A stretch of 64,000 bases of DNA. Source: Branchiostoma floridae (taxonomy: Eukaryota; Chordata; Leptocardii; Amphioxiformes; Branchiostomatidae). Positions 1 to 10,609 of this stretch are shown one piece after another. Location of the stretch: assembly GCF_000003815.2 (NCBI RefSeq), contig NC_049988.1, positions 10,433,819 through 10,497,818 of the forward strand, read 5' to 3'. The notes under the pieces were generated by a model. The model ran no database searches. It saw nothing but the letters and a program-made list of their open reading frames with translations, and was not told where the DNA came from. Within the stretch, counting starts at the first letter, position 1; every line of letters begins with the position of its first letter. A program made the translations under genes and the position numbers.

Positions 1-167
1 TTTTACCTGCACCAACCTGCATATGCAGGTGGTACTTCCAGCCCTGTAGGTTGATGAACAATACCATGGATTGTGTAAGGTCACACCTGTAGCACTATGG
101 TACAGATACAAGGAAGTGTTTTATTTGAAAGTTCCTTAGACATATTTATAAAACATACAGTACTTAC

Positions 168-3100
168 CATCTATATGCTTGACCTTGAGTTTCAGTTGTT
201 TGGCAATAGATAGCACATTACTGCTTCCCTGTTTCTGTATGATAAAATTTTTTTTCTTAATTTCATGCATATCACCAATAAAACAAATACCCAACAATAA
301 GGCAAACAATCCATATATAACCTTCCTATTGTGTAACACATTGCAAGATACTTATTTGTCTAATAGGAATTTGAGAAGTACAAAATTAGTACTAAAGACA
401 AGATAATTTTTACCTGTGTGTCCATGGCTTTTCTAGCGATGGCCTTACCACGAGACTGGAACACAAAAGAGCAGTATGTTGTCATTACAGTCTGGCTTTA
501 ACGAGGCACTGGATATCAATTATTAATAAGGTAAATGAAAATGTGTATACTATGTTATCTCACTAATGATACCAATTTTTCATGCTTTTATAAAAAAAAA
601 CGTGCTTGGAATAATGTATCAAAAAGGAACAATGTATGCTCTAGGGACTTATTCATCTAGAGTCGTTGAAAAGCCAATAAAAACATTTAGCAGGTGTCTG
701 AAAAGTATTATTAGGCCTTGGAAGTATCAAAAAGGCCCGAAAGGTATGTATTTCTGTTCTTCGCTGCAAAATCGTGTCTATGGTGGGTACCAGTACAGAA
801 AATTCAGGTACAGGTATGGTCCAGGTCAAGAGGATGGACCTAATTATCTGTGAAAACTTGTGAATGGGCGATTCTCAAACCTGCCTCTGTTTAAGACTGC
901 CTCTGTTTGACTATAGAAGCTTGGTAAAAATGGCTATCAACTCTCCTCTACTTCGCTCTTGTTCTTTCTACCTGTAAGCCCTAAAACACATGAACGCCTG
1001 CTGATATAATTTGTTCATTTTCGAATCGGTCCAACATCCGGTTCACTGATTTTTCAGGTCCGTTTTTCCTGGACCAGTCCATTAAGACAAAAACGGCTTT
1101 GCATCAGTATACCCTACAAACGCTAGTTTACTTTTATCCGTACGGTAACCTATATCCATTGTTTTAAAAAGTCGACGGACAGAGGTTTCAAACTGCAATA
1201 TTTGTAAAATATATTACAATTTGAAACCATGCACTGTTTGTCAACTTGATATCCCTACATAGTACCCTGTTCTCAAACACAGCGGATAAAGGTTACCCGG
1301 CGTATAAAGGTGAACTAGCGTTTCCCCTAGAAGTGTTGCATAATTCTATATTTTTTCATGTGAAAAACATTTGGACCTACCACTGCACTGCTGGATCCTG
1401 CATTACTGGGAGAGTCAACCGCAGGAGACTGGAGGTTACCTCTGGATGATCTGTACAAATGGTACACGGAAGTTAGACTCATACATATTACCAATCATTG
1501 ATGGTCTAAAATGTAGTACTGTAAATGCAGAAATGTTCGCGGTGGATTAATGTTCCCGGTTTTCGCGGTGACCACTTCACCGCGAACTTAAAACCACCGC
1601 GAATATTTTTCTATTATGGTATTAGACTGCAGTCTATGGTGTTACCGCGAATTTAAATCCACCGCGAAAAGTCCTATTTCCCGCTACCGCGGAATTAAAT
1701 CCCCACGAACTTAAATGCATTTACAGTATATGGAATTATTGTGGTATCCCAAAAAGGAGTTACTCAAGCAACTGAACATGATTTTGGCAGGGCTCGAAAT
1801 TCATTTTTGGGATTAGGTGCACTGGTGCACCCAGCTTAAAAAATTGGGTGCACCAAAACCTAACCTAATAATAAGTCTTAGTTACAAGCTATCAAATTCT
1901 TAAACAAGTACCATGACAGACATTTTTATTATCTTTCTAACTTAGATGTCAAGAATATGTTGTATACTAGTACTTTGATATCTTTACATACATAAGCCTA
2001 AGAAAATATTTGGGTGCACCCTGTGCACCTACAGAAAATAATTGGGTGCATAGCTTCAATTTTGGGTGCACCTGGGTGCACATGCACGCCAGTATTTCGA
2101 ACCCTGTAGACTCATACATATTACCAATGGTCTAAAATGCAGTATATGGAATTATTGTGGTATCCCAAAAAGGAGTTACTCAAGCAACTGAACATGATTT
2201 AGGAAATGCATATTGTGGTGTTTTTCAGTATGTGCAAATCTCCCTACTTAAACCATAATTTTTGCATCATGTTGTTGATACTTTTTTTTTACTAGTACTG
2301 TCTCATTTGTCTTACTCATGTTGTGCCACAGAATTCCTAACATTGGTAACAAGCTGATGGCCATTACTTCATAGTGGGAGATCTTCCAATGATGATTCAA
2401 TAGATGGAAAATGAATGAACTACAGTCAAACCTCTACAAGAAGACCACTCAGGGAACCGATCTGGTCCATGTATAGACTCATCTTTAATGTTTGTTTTAT
2501 TGGGAAAGTTTATCTAAGAGATTACCAAAAAAAATATGTAGAGGTGGTCACATGCCGTCTGACTGTATACTTTGCATATAAAGATCCTTAAATAAATCAT
2601 ATGCCGAAAGTTGGACAAAAATATCTAAATATCTAAAAGTAATAGTAGTAGTATATACAAATAGTAGTATAGAATGATGTATAGGCTTTTAGCCAGGCAT
2701 GCGTCAACGAGTCATCTGGACGCACTTTTCTTAGAATAACAAGAAATTTGATGCCCATGGAAGCCCTATACTGGGGAGAAAATCCTCTGACAAGCATGAA
2801 ATTCTGATTGACCAGGAATGCAACCAGGTCATCTGTGGTCACACTCTTCTACTGTGACATCTGTAACAGTATTTTTGCATCTTGGGATACCTTAGAATGC
2901 ACTGTTTTAACTTAAAATCATGAAAAACTCTGCACCATGGAAGGTGGATGCTCCCAGACCCCCCTACAGTAGTCACTTACCGCGACTCACCAATAAGTTT
3001 GGACTCCCTATTATAAAATCCTAGCTAAACGCCTGACATTGATGTAAGCAACTCTGTTTTCTGATACCTCCTGACAGATGTAGCAGCACTGAATGGACTG

Positions 3101-6100
3101 GGAGTGGTGGACAAAAATATCTAAATATCTAAAAGTAATAGTAGTAGTATATACAAAAAGTAGTATAGAATGATGTAAGCAACTCTGTTTTCTGATACCT
3201 TCTGACAGATGTAGCAGCACTGAATGGACTGGGAGTGGAGGCAGCCGGACTGTCGGCAGGGCCGGAGGGCGTGTCCTTCTTGGCTCCGTCCTGGTTACTG
3301 ATCACATGGGTCACACCCACATCTTTGTCAAAGAAGTTCACAACACTCTGTGGAAAAAAAAAAGAAGAAAGAAATGAGCCATCAAAAAAGGGAAAGTAAT
3401 TGTCTTTAGTTGATACAAAGCAGGGTACAGCAGAGCTTATCTATGGCAGCCCACTACCCTTAACTTAAGGTATCTAGGTTGGCTAAATTGGCATTTTGAC
3501 CTTCCATCATTTTCTCATTAATGAATTAAGAAAGAATGAAAGCTACAAACTCACGGTTGCGGTTTATCTACTAAAGATCTGTTGTAATTAGAACATATTT
3601 GTTTTCATCTAATTAAAAATAATAATTTTTTAATACCTACAGATTGTTAGGAGATATCAATTTGCGCATATTTCTAAAGGTGGTAACAGCGGATAAAAGC
3701 AACTTACACTTGTGCAAGTTTGGTCTGAAACTACTTGTACCGTGCCCAAACTTACATATGTATATGTGGCATTTCGAGCCCTGCTAATGTCCATGTAGAT
3801 CATAATAGACTTACCCCTCCTAGCAGCACTATGTTGCTCTCCAGTTTTTTAATGTTGAGAGCTCCATAACCACGTAGGTCCAGGAAGAATACTTTCCCTG
3901 CCAGGGGCTGCGGAGTCTTGGAACTGGAGCTGGCCGCAAAGTCCAGTTTCCTTCTACCTCTGCTCTCCCCTATATGGTAAGTAGAAAACAGTGTTAGCAA
4001 GTTATCAGGATCATAAAGTCTGCTATAAGTAATTCAAACAATCATAAAGTGATATACATGTCTGTCTCTGTGGCATGATTGGTAATGTAACCCCACTGCG
4101 TGGCCATCTGGATCCAATTCAATGATGGATCTGTGGGCCTGAGTTCGGCCCATTCCCATAGTCTGCTCAACTCGGACATGTTGTATGCCATGTATTGATG
4201 TAAGGGATTGCATTCGTCTTTCGGAAGGGTTGTAAAATGGGGGTTCCGTGTTCGAGGAGGTGCCACGAGCACATAAAACAGCCTCATTACTTAGATTGGG
4301 TACTACTGGCTGTAATGATACACCAAGGAGAATACTAGTATATGAGTCTAGAACTTATCTAACAGAAAAAGTAGTAACTTTACTGTAGACTGTTACTGTT
4401 AGTGTTACGGGGAGACAGCTGAAATTTGTTTTTCAACCAGTTATATAATTATAAGTTTCATTTTAGTGTTTATTTGTCTTGGATTATTTCAAAGCTGGAT
4501 GGACTCGACTTAAGCAAGTAAGCAAGTAAGCATTTCAAAGCAATTTGTAACCCTTGTGTGTGGGAAATTTTGTGTAAGTACATTTCAAACAACATTTGCA
4601 CATGCAAATGAGGTCAACCCAAACAAACTTTGGTACTAGGTTGTTTTACATATTGTCTATGTAGGTCTATCCAAACTTGGTCTATCTATGCAAGAATAAA
4701 GTTCTCATGTTCAGCATTCAAAAACATAAAAATTCTACCTATTTTTTTTATTATAAAAACAGGGTTTCAAGTTAACGGTTCAAAATAGACTTTGGGGTGT
4801 GTACAGCTCCTTGACAGCACAGCACACCCAGGTAAGCTACCAATCATGTGTAAAATATATGCTTTAGAAACTAGTCCATTCTCATTCTTTTGGATGACAA
4901 ATTGAAACTTTTCACATGCAGATCAGAAACATACCTGCATGCAAGATGCCTTCCCCTCAATACACCATCTACAAATTGTTCTCATTCATATTTACTTCTT
5001 TTCACATTTCACAAAGAAACTGAGACTCAATGCAAATTTCACTGTTCTAGTTGTTAATTGGTCCAATTGGTCATAAATCATTGATCATCTAAGGCCCCTT
5101 CTATATTATACACAGTTTTTACCGATATCTGTGGAGATGTCGGGAGGGATCTAGAACGTACGGGGCCGGACACCCATGGCGCTTGCAGTCATAAACATAT
5201 AGCGCGATTTTCCAAATGGCGTTATATGCTAATGAGCCTTCCCAAAGTCGGGAAGCATCTACACTCGCGCGAAGCTGTCAGGGACCCCTGCTAAGCTATC
5301 GGTAAGGTATCGTACGAATGGTCCGGACCTTTCGGGAGAAATTTTCCCAATATCTTGACGGCGATATTGCAGTTCCATCTAGATGCTGAAAAAAAGCTGT
5401 CGGCAAGAGGTTGTTGGCTCGCCGATATCAGGAAAACTGTGTCTAGATCGTGCCTAAGTCTACAGAAAACTGTTCTGGTCAACATGTTTTATCACAATTC
5501 AATCACACATCTGATGACGTTAACACCAAAAATTGTTTCTTTCATTTTAGAGAATTCTTGTCATCAAGGATGTTATAACTTATAGGTTAGTGTTATATGC
5601 TGTTACATCTATATTTCAACAAAATTATTATACATTTGTATACTAGTTTACTACTAAATTAGTAGTAAACTAGTATACAAATGTATAGCTACGGCCGCGT
5701 GGCGCGTTGGTACACCCGATCCCTCGATCTCGGAAGTTAAGCAACGCGCGGTCCGGACAGTGCTTGGATGGGGGACCAACCAAGGACGTCCGGATTGCTG
5801 TAGCCTCACGAAGCTTTCCACGAAATCGTCTTCCGGGAGGGACGTAAAACGGGGGTCCCGTGCTCGAGGAGGTGCCTCGACCACGTTAAACAGCCTCATT
5901 ACTCATACTTTGGGTCCCTACTGGCTGGCAAAATACATCAGATGATTATAATAATTTTTATTATAAAACATGTATCATGATTCATCCATCAAATAGCTAC
6001 TGTTTCTTCTTGTATTCATCTAAGATCTGTTCACAATATTTAGTCTGTAGTACAAAGTACATCTGTAGTATATTTGTAGTAAGGAAGTATGTCAACTTTA

Positions 6101-6369
6101 GTACTAGTAGAGTATAGTACTACACAAACTTTGATAAATCTTTAATGTAGCTTGTTAACCATAAGTTGCTAACTTCAAAACGGGAAAGAATACTGACGTG
6201 TACGTACTATAGGCATTTTCAGATGTGCCTTAAATTTGTTTTGTGACAAATTATATACAACGGATCTACTAGTACTATCAACAACAAACATCATGGCGTC
6301 TGCGCAACACACATAACGTGGCCAGGTAGAACATCAAATGATCATAACCATGACTGAACTTACCGTCAT
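168..6369 (-). CDS. DBF4: DBF4-like regulatory subunit of CDC7 kinase, 5' part
   Basis: DBF4 binds and activates the CDC7 kinase that phosphorylates MCM for replication-origin firing in the nucleus. Exons seen, 5' to 3': 6364-6369 (candidate start, only ATG ACG before a strong GTAAGT donor), 3815-3969, 3199-3347, 414-455 and 168-234; the gene continues past the left edge. The second exon holds AGKVFFLDL and LESNIVLLGG, the third FFDKDVGVTHVISN, which together match the BRCT-like motif N region of DBF4. The fourth, SRGKAIARKAMDTQ, and the fifth, NVLSIAKQLKLKVKHID, match the following conserved block. Phases agree at four of the five expected joins. The exon ending at 3199 ends in phase 2 while the 414-455 exon needs phase 0, so a small exon is missing or the donor lies at 3209. 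The exon end has been partly duplicated (see repeats). The family is secure; the first exon is tentative. Confidence 0.8.
779..1116. mobile_element. hAT-type non-autonomous element, copy 1
   Basis: Begins TATGGTGGGTACCAGTAC and ends GTATACCCTA. Inside it shares the GGTCCAACATCCGG and CAGGTCCG..TTTTTCTGGACC blocks with the copies at 29331-29614 and 39253-39625. No protein is encoded. No clear target duplication survives at this copy; the family is assigned from the 29331 copy. Confidence 0.65.
1118..1323. mobile_element. MITE with AAACGCTAGTT termini, copy 1
   Basis: Inverted ends AAACGCTAGTT / AACTAGCGTTT enclose ATCCG..GGTAACCTATATCC and its inverted match GGATAAAGGTTACC. A second, more diverged copy lies at 22401-22606. 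It abuts the hAT-type element that ends at 1116. Confidence 0.7.
1474..1787 (+). repeat. Repeat unit A (filled site)
   Basis: Starts TAGACTCATACATATTACC and ends with CCCAAAAAGGAGTTACTC..ACATGATTTT. It is nearly identical to unit B at 2107-2202 except that it contains the 212-bp MITE. The AAAAAGNAGTTACTCAAGNAACTG part recurs on both sides of the sequence gap at 46810-46982. Confidence 0.75.
1517..1728. mobile_element. TA-flanked MITE (ACTGTAAATGC ends), copy 1
   Basis: Element runs from TACTGTAAATGCAG to GCATTTACAGTA, with internal GTTCGCGGTGG / CCACCGCGAA blocks in both orientations. It sits at a TA inside a sequence that also occurs uninterrupted at 2107-2202, which fixes the ends and shows TA duplication. 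Further copies are at 20638-20839, 32601-32814 and 38594-38813. A Tc1/mariner-like origin is inferred from the TA target. Confidence 0.85.
1788..2106. mobile_element. hAT-like MITE, CAGGGCTCGAAAT ends
   Basis: Begins CAGGGCTCGAAATTC and ends ATTTCGAACCCTG. The interior repeats GGGTGCACC in both orientations. A related element is at 27336-27669, and a lone right end (CATTTCGAGCCCTG) is at 3770-3783. It separates repeat units A and B. Confidence 0.7.
2107..2202 (+). repeat. Repeat unit B (empty site)
   Basis: Uninterrupted copy of unit A (1474-1787): CTAAAATGCAGTATATGG here versus CTAAAATGTAGTA[MITE]TATATGG there. It serves as an internal control for the MITE insertion. Confidence 0.75.
2421..2567. 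mobile_element. TA-flanked MITE, CAGTCAAACCTCTAC ends
   Basis: Starts TACAGTCAAACCTCTACAA and ends GTAGAGGTGGTCAC..GACTGTA. The inverted ends are imperfect and the borders are TA, as in Tc1/mariner-derived MITEs. Lies in the DBF4-like intron; no coding capacity. Confidence 0.6.
2623..3238 (+). repeat. Overlapping partial duplications over a DBF4 exon end
   Basis: Two blocks are repeated. One, about 60 bp with AAATATCTAAATATCTAAAAG, occurs at about 2621-2678 and 3115-3175. The other, about 68 bp, contains the last ~50 bases of the 3199-3347 exon plus its donor and intron start, and occurs at about 3040-3107 and 3172-3238. The second block's extra copy is a truncated exon with its own GGTATCAG donor. 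Confidence 0.7.
4063..4315 (+). mobile_element. tRNA-headed SINE with shared tail
   Basis: The head contains GTGGCATGATTGGTAA, like an A box, and GAGTTCGGCCCATTCC, like a B box. From about 4215 the tail (CGTCTTTCGGAAGGG..GTTCGAGGAGGTGCC..AACAGCCTCATTACT..TACTGGCTG) matches the tail of the 5S-headed element at 5687-5945. The element lies in the DBF4-like intron and encodes nothing. Confidence 0.6.
5631..5685. repeat. 55-bp perfect palindrome
   Basis: Arms of 27 bases (TACATTTGTATACTAGTTTA..) pair perfectly around a single central A. It stops one base before the 5S-like SINE head. AT-rich hairpins of this kind are often palindromic mini-elements or replication-slippage products; nothing here decides between these. 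Confidence 0.8.
5687..5945 (+). mobile_element. 5S rRNA-headed SINE (SINE3-like)
   Basis: Bases 5687-5806 are 120 long and align end to end with animal 5S rRNA: GCTACGGCC start, ATCTCGGAAGTTAAGCAACG over the A box, GTGCTTGGATGGGGGACC over the intermediate element and C box, and TTGCTGTAGCCT at the end. Many substitutions argue against a functional 5S gene. A tail follows at 5807-5945, with a conserved block (GTCTTCCGGGAGGGACGTAA..CTCGAGGAGGTGCCTCGACC..AACAGCCTCATTAC) also present at 4215-4315 and, as a fragment, at 7128-7205. 5S-derived heads define the SINE3 class; the family name is not assigned. Confidence 0.75.
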
Positions 6370-6804
6370 CTACCGCAGCTTGTTTTGCAGTTTGTCTACC
6401 CCTCATCCTCCAAGGTTAGACGGAATCCCACTTGCACAGAGGAAAGGTCTTCAACGGGAGCAGACAACAACGACTCAGACAAGTTTAGACCCTGCCCCCC
6501 TAGTTGCAGACGGTTTAAAAATTCAAACTTGGGTTTTAATTCCGCGTTGCTCCTCGCGATCTAGGCGATGCCCGTAATCGATCTGTACATCAAATGATGA
6601 CAAATCATATTCTACATACTTTTTCCTGACCAAAACTGACGAAAAAGACCTATATGGAGTATGAAACTGAATAAGACAGCCAAAATTTACGTTCTGATCG
6701 TCCCACTGTAGCCATCTTGAAAAATCTTTGCCGCCACTTACCACAATGCATTGCCCCAAATATCGCTGAAACAAAATCTCGCAAATCGCGAGACTTAAAG
6801 GCGT

Positions 6805-6814
6805 GGCGGGAAAA
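6805..6814 (-). promoter_or_regulatory. E2F-type site upstream of DBF4-like gene
   Basis: On the minus strand this reads TTTTCCCGCC, a perfect match to the E2F consensus TTTSSCGC. It lies about 440 bases upstream of the candidate DBF4 start codon, in a locally CpG-containing stretch. DBF4 is an E2F target in animals, so the position makes biological sense. The transcription start is not resolved; an AAGATGGC motif (YY1-like) on the minus strand near 6707-6714 is also compatible with a promoter or 5' UTR here. Confidence 0.5.
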
Positions 6815-7127
6815 TAGCGCCTCCTGTTGGAAAATAGTGTAGTGCACCACTGGTCACTTGCTCAACCAAAAGGGGCATGTCAAATTTATCTAAGGCAAAG
6901 AAACAATGATTGAATCTATTGAACATTAGAGGTCAAGGCTAATATGAGTAAAGTTAATGTTTACATTAATAGTGAATGTGCAGATTGAAATATAAATCCC
7001 TTATTTTTGCCAGATCTTTGGTCGTGTGCAGACATTCACCGAATCTTGAGAATAACTTGAGATATAACCTGGACTCAACATCAGTTCACAGTCCTTGATT
7101 TACAAGACCAAAGTTCAACATGCCTCT

Positions 7128-7205
7128 GTGGTGCAAGGTCCCGTGTTCAAGCTGCCTCGAGTACGTAAATAGCATTACTCAGATTGGCAGGTACCAGCAC
7201 TACAG
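7128..7205 (+). mobile_element. SINE tail fragment
   Basis: GGTCCCGTGTTCAAGCTGCC followed by CGAGTACGTAAATAGCATTACTCAGATTGG matches the tail block of the two SINEs at 4215-4315 and 5815-5925. No head is recognisable, so this is a 5'-truncated copy or an independent third family sharing the tail. Confidence 0.5.
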
Positions 7206-7285
7206 GAAATGTCTCATTACCTGCATGTATGCAGGTATGGTTTTGATGCTGGTGGGAACTTTTCGGTAGCCGGGGATGTAGGGCG

Positions 7286-7890
7286 CTGTATCTCGTGAAC
7301 GGATGGTGCGAGCACGACGATTTTTGGTACGTGGGTTGGGGGTGGTAGCCTAACACTCAGGTTTGATTTTGGGCCTCCTGGCATTTGAACTTGACATTGC
7401 AGGTGGCATTTTTGGTGTTTTTGGGGCACTTTTGGCGCTGTGTGTCCGGAACGATACGCGCGATTGCGACGATTTTTGGTGCATGGGTGGGGGGTTGTTG
7501 CCTGTTGCCTAGGATTGACTTTGGGCCTTGTCGCGTTTGAACTTGACCCGGCAGGTTGAATTTTGTGTCCGGGAGGGGTGTTTCCGGAGTTATATCTTCT
7601 GAACGGCTGGTGCTGGCGCGATGATATTTGGCACATGTGTCGGCGGTGGCTGAATAATGCTCAATTTTGATTTTGGCGCCCTTGGTGCTTGAACTTGACA
7701 TTTTAGGTTACCTTTTGTGCGGGCACGGGGCGTGCGCTGTATCTCCGGAATGCAAGGTACCATTGTGTTGCTATTTGGTACGTGAGTTGTTTGTGGTGTC
7801 CTGGTGGTCAGGTTTGATTTTGGGCCTCCTAGTGCTTGAACTTGATACTGTATAGGTTGACCCTGTTTTTGTGTGGTTGGGGCATCCTCC
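7286..7890 (+). repeat. Degenerate ~150-bp tandem array, four units
   Basis: Four diverged units follow the same order: a TGTATCTC.GAACGG-like start, a GACGATTTTTGGTACGTG-like block, a TTTGATTTTGGGCCTCCTGG-like block, then GCATTTGAACTTGACATTGC-like. The GAACGG-like motif recurs at 7297, 7449, 7601 and 7748, so the spacing is 152, 152 and 147. The open frames over it on the minus strand are by-products of the GC-rich unit. A related motif (ACTCAAGAACGG..GG..TTTCATACTTGGTG) occurs near 14510. Confidence 0.7.
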
Positions 7891-8137
7891 CAATATCTGC
7901 TTGGTTTTAAAAACAGATTATGGTTGGGTGTAGAACCATCATCTGGCCTGGGCCACCTTCAATGTATCAGGTTACTTAGTGGCACTGACAGTTTGCCAGA
8001 TGACGGGAGTGTACAAGATTATATATCTGTTGGTCAGGTATAATTGGAGTTTGCTTATTACTCTTTGTGGTGTTTCTAGAGCTGTATAGTACTGAGTTTT
8101 AAGTTTCGGTACAAGTTCCTTTACCCTGTTGGCAATC

Positions 8138-8221
8138 ATGGTTGAACTTGAACTTAAACAGAAGAAGATGCAATTTTCTAATGTGGAGGAGAACTGTATA
8201 GAGTGTGGGCATAAGAGAAAG
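8138..8221 (+). CDS. Possible isolated first coding exon, unknown product
   Basis: An ATG opens 28 codons (MVELELKQKKMQFSNVEEN then CIECGHKRK) ending exactly at AAG before a GTATGT donor, in phase 0. The CxxC near the end could begin a zinc-binding site. No following exon was identified, and no family is recognised. It could be an exon of an unrecognised gene, part of a transposon ORF, or chance. Confidence 0.25.
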
Positions 8222-8984
8222 GTATGTGTATGATTTGTCCTGTGTTTCTTTTTGTTTCTTTGGTAATGCCATTTCCATACTGTATACAGGTAATTTGTTG
8301 TTTTGGGCTAGTCATATTCGCTTGGTTTTTGGGCCTGCTTAATCTATGGTACAGGCAGGGTTAAGTGGTGGAGGCTTAGCTTTGTTCTGTTTTAAATTCA
8401 GTATCGTTTGTTGCATTTTGTCGAGGCAAATATATGATGAAATTCCCCTTCTAAGCAACTGCTCATTGGTTTGCGGGGATGTTTGCTGGGTGTTTGCTCT
8501 GACTACAACAGCTTCTGAACTTTTCAAAGCTTCCATTGCCAGCAGCTTGCCATCTATAAATGGGATTGACAAGGACATTTTTCATAGTAAATTATGCTGT
8601 TAAATTTGGCTTAGATACTACAGGAGATTTAGGTTTGGGTTGGATGGATTGAATGAAAATATCATACCACCCTGGGGACTAACTGTTGCTGCTGCATGGG
8701 GGCTACCACTATTCATATTGTCTAATGTCTATGGAACTACAGATAAAAGTATCATTTGTCAAATTATGCAAGTAACATTCCGATGTCAAGTGAATAACAC
8801 CCCAGAAATAAGTCTTTAATGAATATCATTGGAAGAACACAAACCAAGGAGACTTAGCAGCTGCATTAGGTCAGTACATTGAAATAGGAAGATATTAGTA
8901 TATCATGTGACAGAGTAACTACATGTGCATGGGCCATCTGAGACAAAAAAAGGTAGCGTCTCAACAACTTCAAAGTACTGTGGT

Positions 8985-9130
8985 TCAGTTCAGTTCAGTT
9001 CACCTTTATTTATACTGATAAGCCCTATCGGCCAACATGTAGGCCGTTCTTCCTAGGGGACCAGTTAAGGACCAGTTGAGGGGAGGTGTCACGGGAGAAA
9101 ATAAATAGATAAACAAAATAGACATTAATA
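8985..9130 (-). mobile_element. Likely 3' end of a non-LTR retrotransposon
   Basis: Read on the minus strand the segment ends ATAAAGGTGAACTGAACTGA with a short tandem TGAAC tail, as typical of CR1/L2-like elements. Only the 3' terminus is present; no reverse transcriptase sequence was seen nearby. Confidence 0.4.
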
Positions 9131-10609
9131 CAGTTATTTACACTAGATACAAACTTGGTTGGTTACATACTTAAGAAATCCAAAATAAGTAATGTTCATC
9201 CATGTCCAAACTTACAAATTCAGAAAATGGAATTTCAGAGTCAGACTTTTGCATGGTGCACAACCAACACGGTAAAAAGCTCATTTTTCCAACCACGTAC
9301 CACAGACAAAAAGGCAAAAATACACAATAGGTCTACAGAAACCCAATACATTTCATGCAGGCCTGAGGTCTACGAACTCTTGTTTTCCACTGCATTCATT
9401 GAGCAATACTTACACAATTTCTCATGGACAGATAGCTTTTTATAGCGACCCATTTCAATCTCTAACGGATGTGCACTAATTCTTATCTTACATATGGCGG
9501 ATCTTTCATGAAACCTTTTAAATTTTTGTCAAACGGTTATGTATTCTACCTTAAACATTAAAATTGGACCAGTCACTGTGCGAAAGGGTGTGATTTCCGG
9601 ACAAAGTCGGAGTTGACATATTTCTGGACATGCTAAATATTCGGACTGTGTCCGGGCACGATGTTCAATATTTCCCATATCTGGAAATATCTTGAGTCAG
9701 GAATTGTCTTGTTATGTATCCGGACAAATAAGACTTTCCTGCTTTTTAAGATACGCGCCATTGACGTTTCTTGCCTCCGAATACATGATATGTTCTACAT
9801 TCTTTACATATCCAAGGTCTATATATTTCGATAAGGAATACCCGGACAAATTAGGAGTTTGCACGAAGCATGATGTGCATTATTTCTGGGCCATTGTCAG
9901 ATGACATTTTCAATTCATTATGTCTCAGAATATCATGAGTCATGAAATGTTTCAGCACATGCCCGGACGGATAGAATTTCCCGTTCTTCCGAATACGTGT
10001 CAGGGACGTTTCATGTTTTCGAATTCATACTATTTTCTTTTCTTTCCATTTACGAGACATATCCGCGACAGATATTCCATGGATTAGTTTTAGGACAGAT
10101 TCGAAGTTAGCATATTCTGACCGTTACCGATAAAGGTATTCTATACGTGAATTGTGAATCGGTGATTGTTTTATTGCGCATCTGAACAAAGACTGCATTT
10201 TTTTGCCGAAATTTTCGCTCCTTCCGAATTCATATTCCGTTCCATTTACGACAGATGTCCAAAACAGAAACATTCCAGAGATCAGTTTTCGGACAACTTA
10301 ATGGTTAACAAATTACTTTTCTTGTCATACATGAATCTGAGATTGTTTTGTTAGGTATCCTTAAAAAGGTTTCCTATCTTGTCAAATACATGTCATTAAC
10401 GTTTTTGCTTCTGTATATGTGTTTTTATTCTACAACGAGTATGCCCGATGTCAATGTATGTTTACTCTTTAATTTTCTGGTAATTGAAGCTTAAGCTTCC
10501 ATATACATGTGCAAATATACTGACATCGACATTTACAATCAAATGACACAGAAAGCAATCTTTGCGATGGTAACAATTATGAGTCAAGTATTATTGTTTC
10601 TTTGCATAT

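Larger units (their letters stand above)
7891..9573. other. Mostly unassigned non-coding stretch
   Basis: Holds the isolated exon-like segment at 8138-8221 and a likely non-LTR 3' end near 8985-9130. Otherwise I see no gene, RNA or clear repeat. Open frames here are short and lack splice support or family motifs. Confidence 0.4.

Noticed and set aside
2633-2842. 69-residue minus-strand frame (MTTDDLVAFLVN..)
   Set aside because: Protein-like in places but without splice context or family motif, and its end runs into the duplicated intron repeat.
4935-4968. Small DBF4 exon with a GCAG/GTATGT donor on minus
   Set aside because: Its length does not fit the phases required between the candidate first exon and the 3815-3969 exon.
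5687-5806. Functional 5S rRNA gene
   Set aside because: Full length, but too many substitutions, no T-run terminator at the end, and a SINE tail follows directly.
5654-5899. 81-residue minus-strand frame resembling one at 4042-4287
   Set aside because: The similarity is between SINE tails read in the same frame, not between proteins.
7217-7701. Two overlapping minus-strand frames of 114 and 139 residues
   Set aside because: They follow the period of the degenerate tandem array and show no domain.
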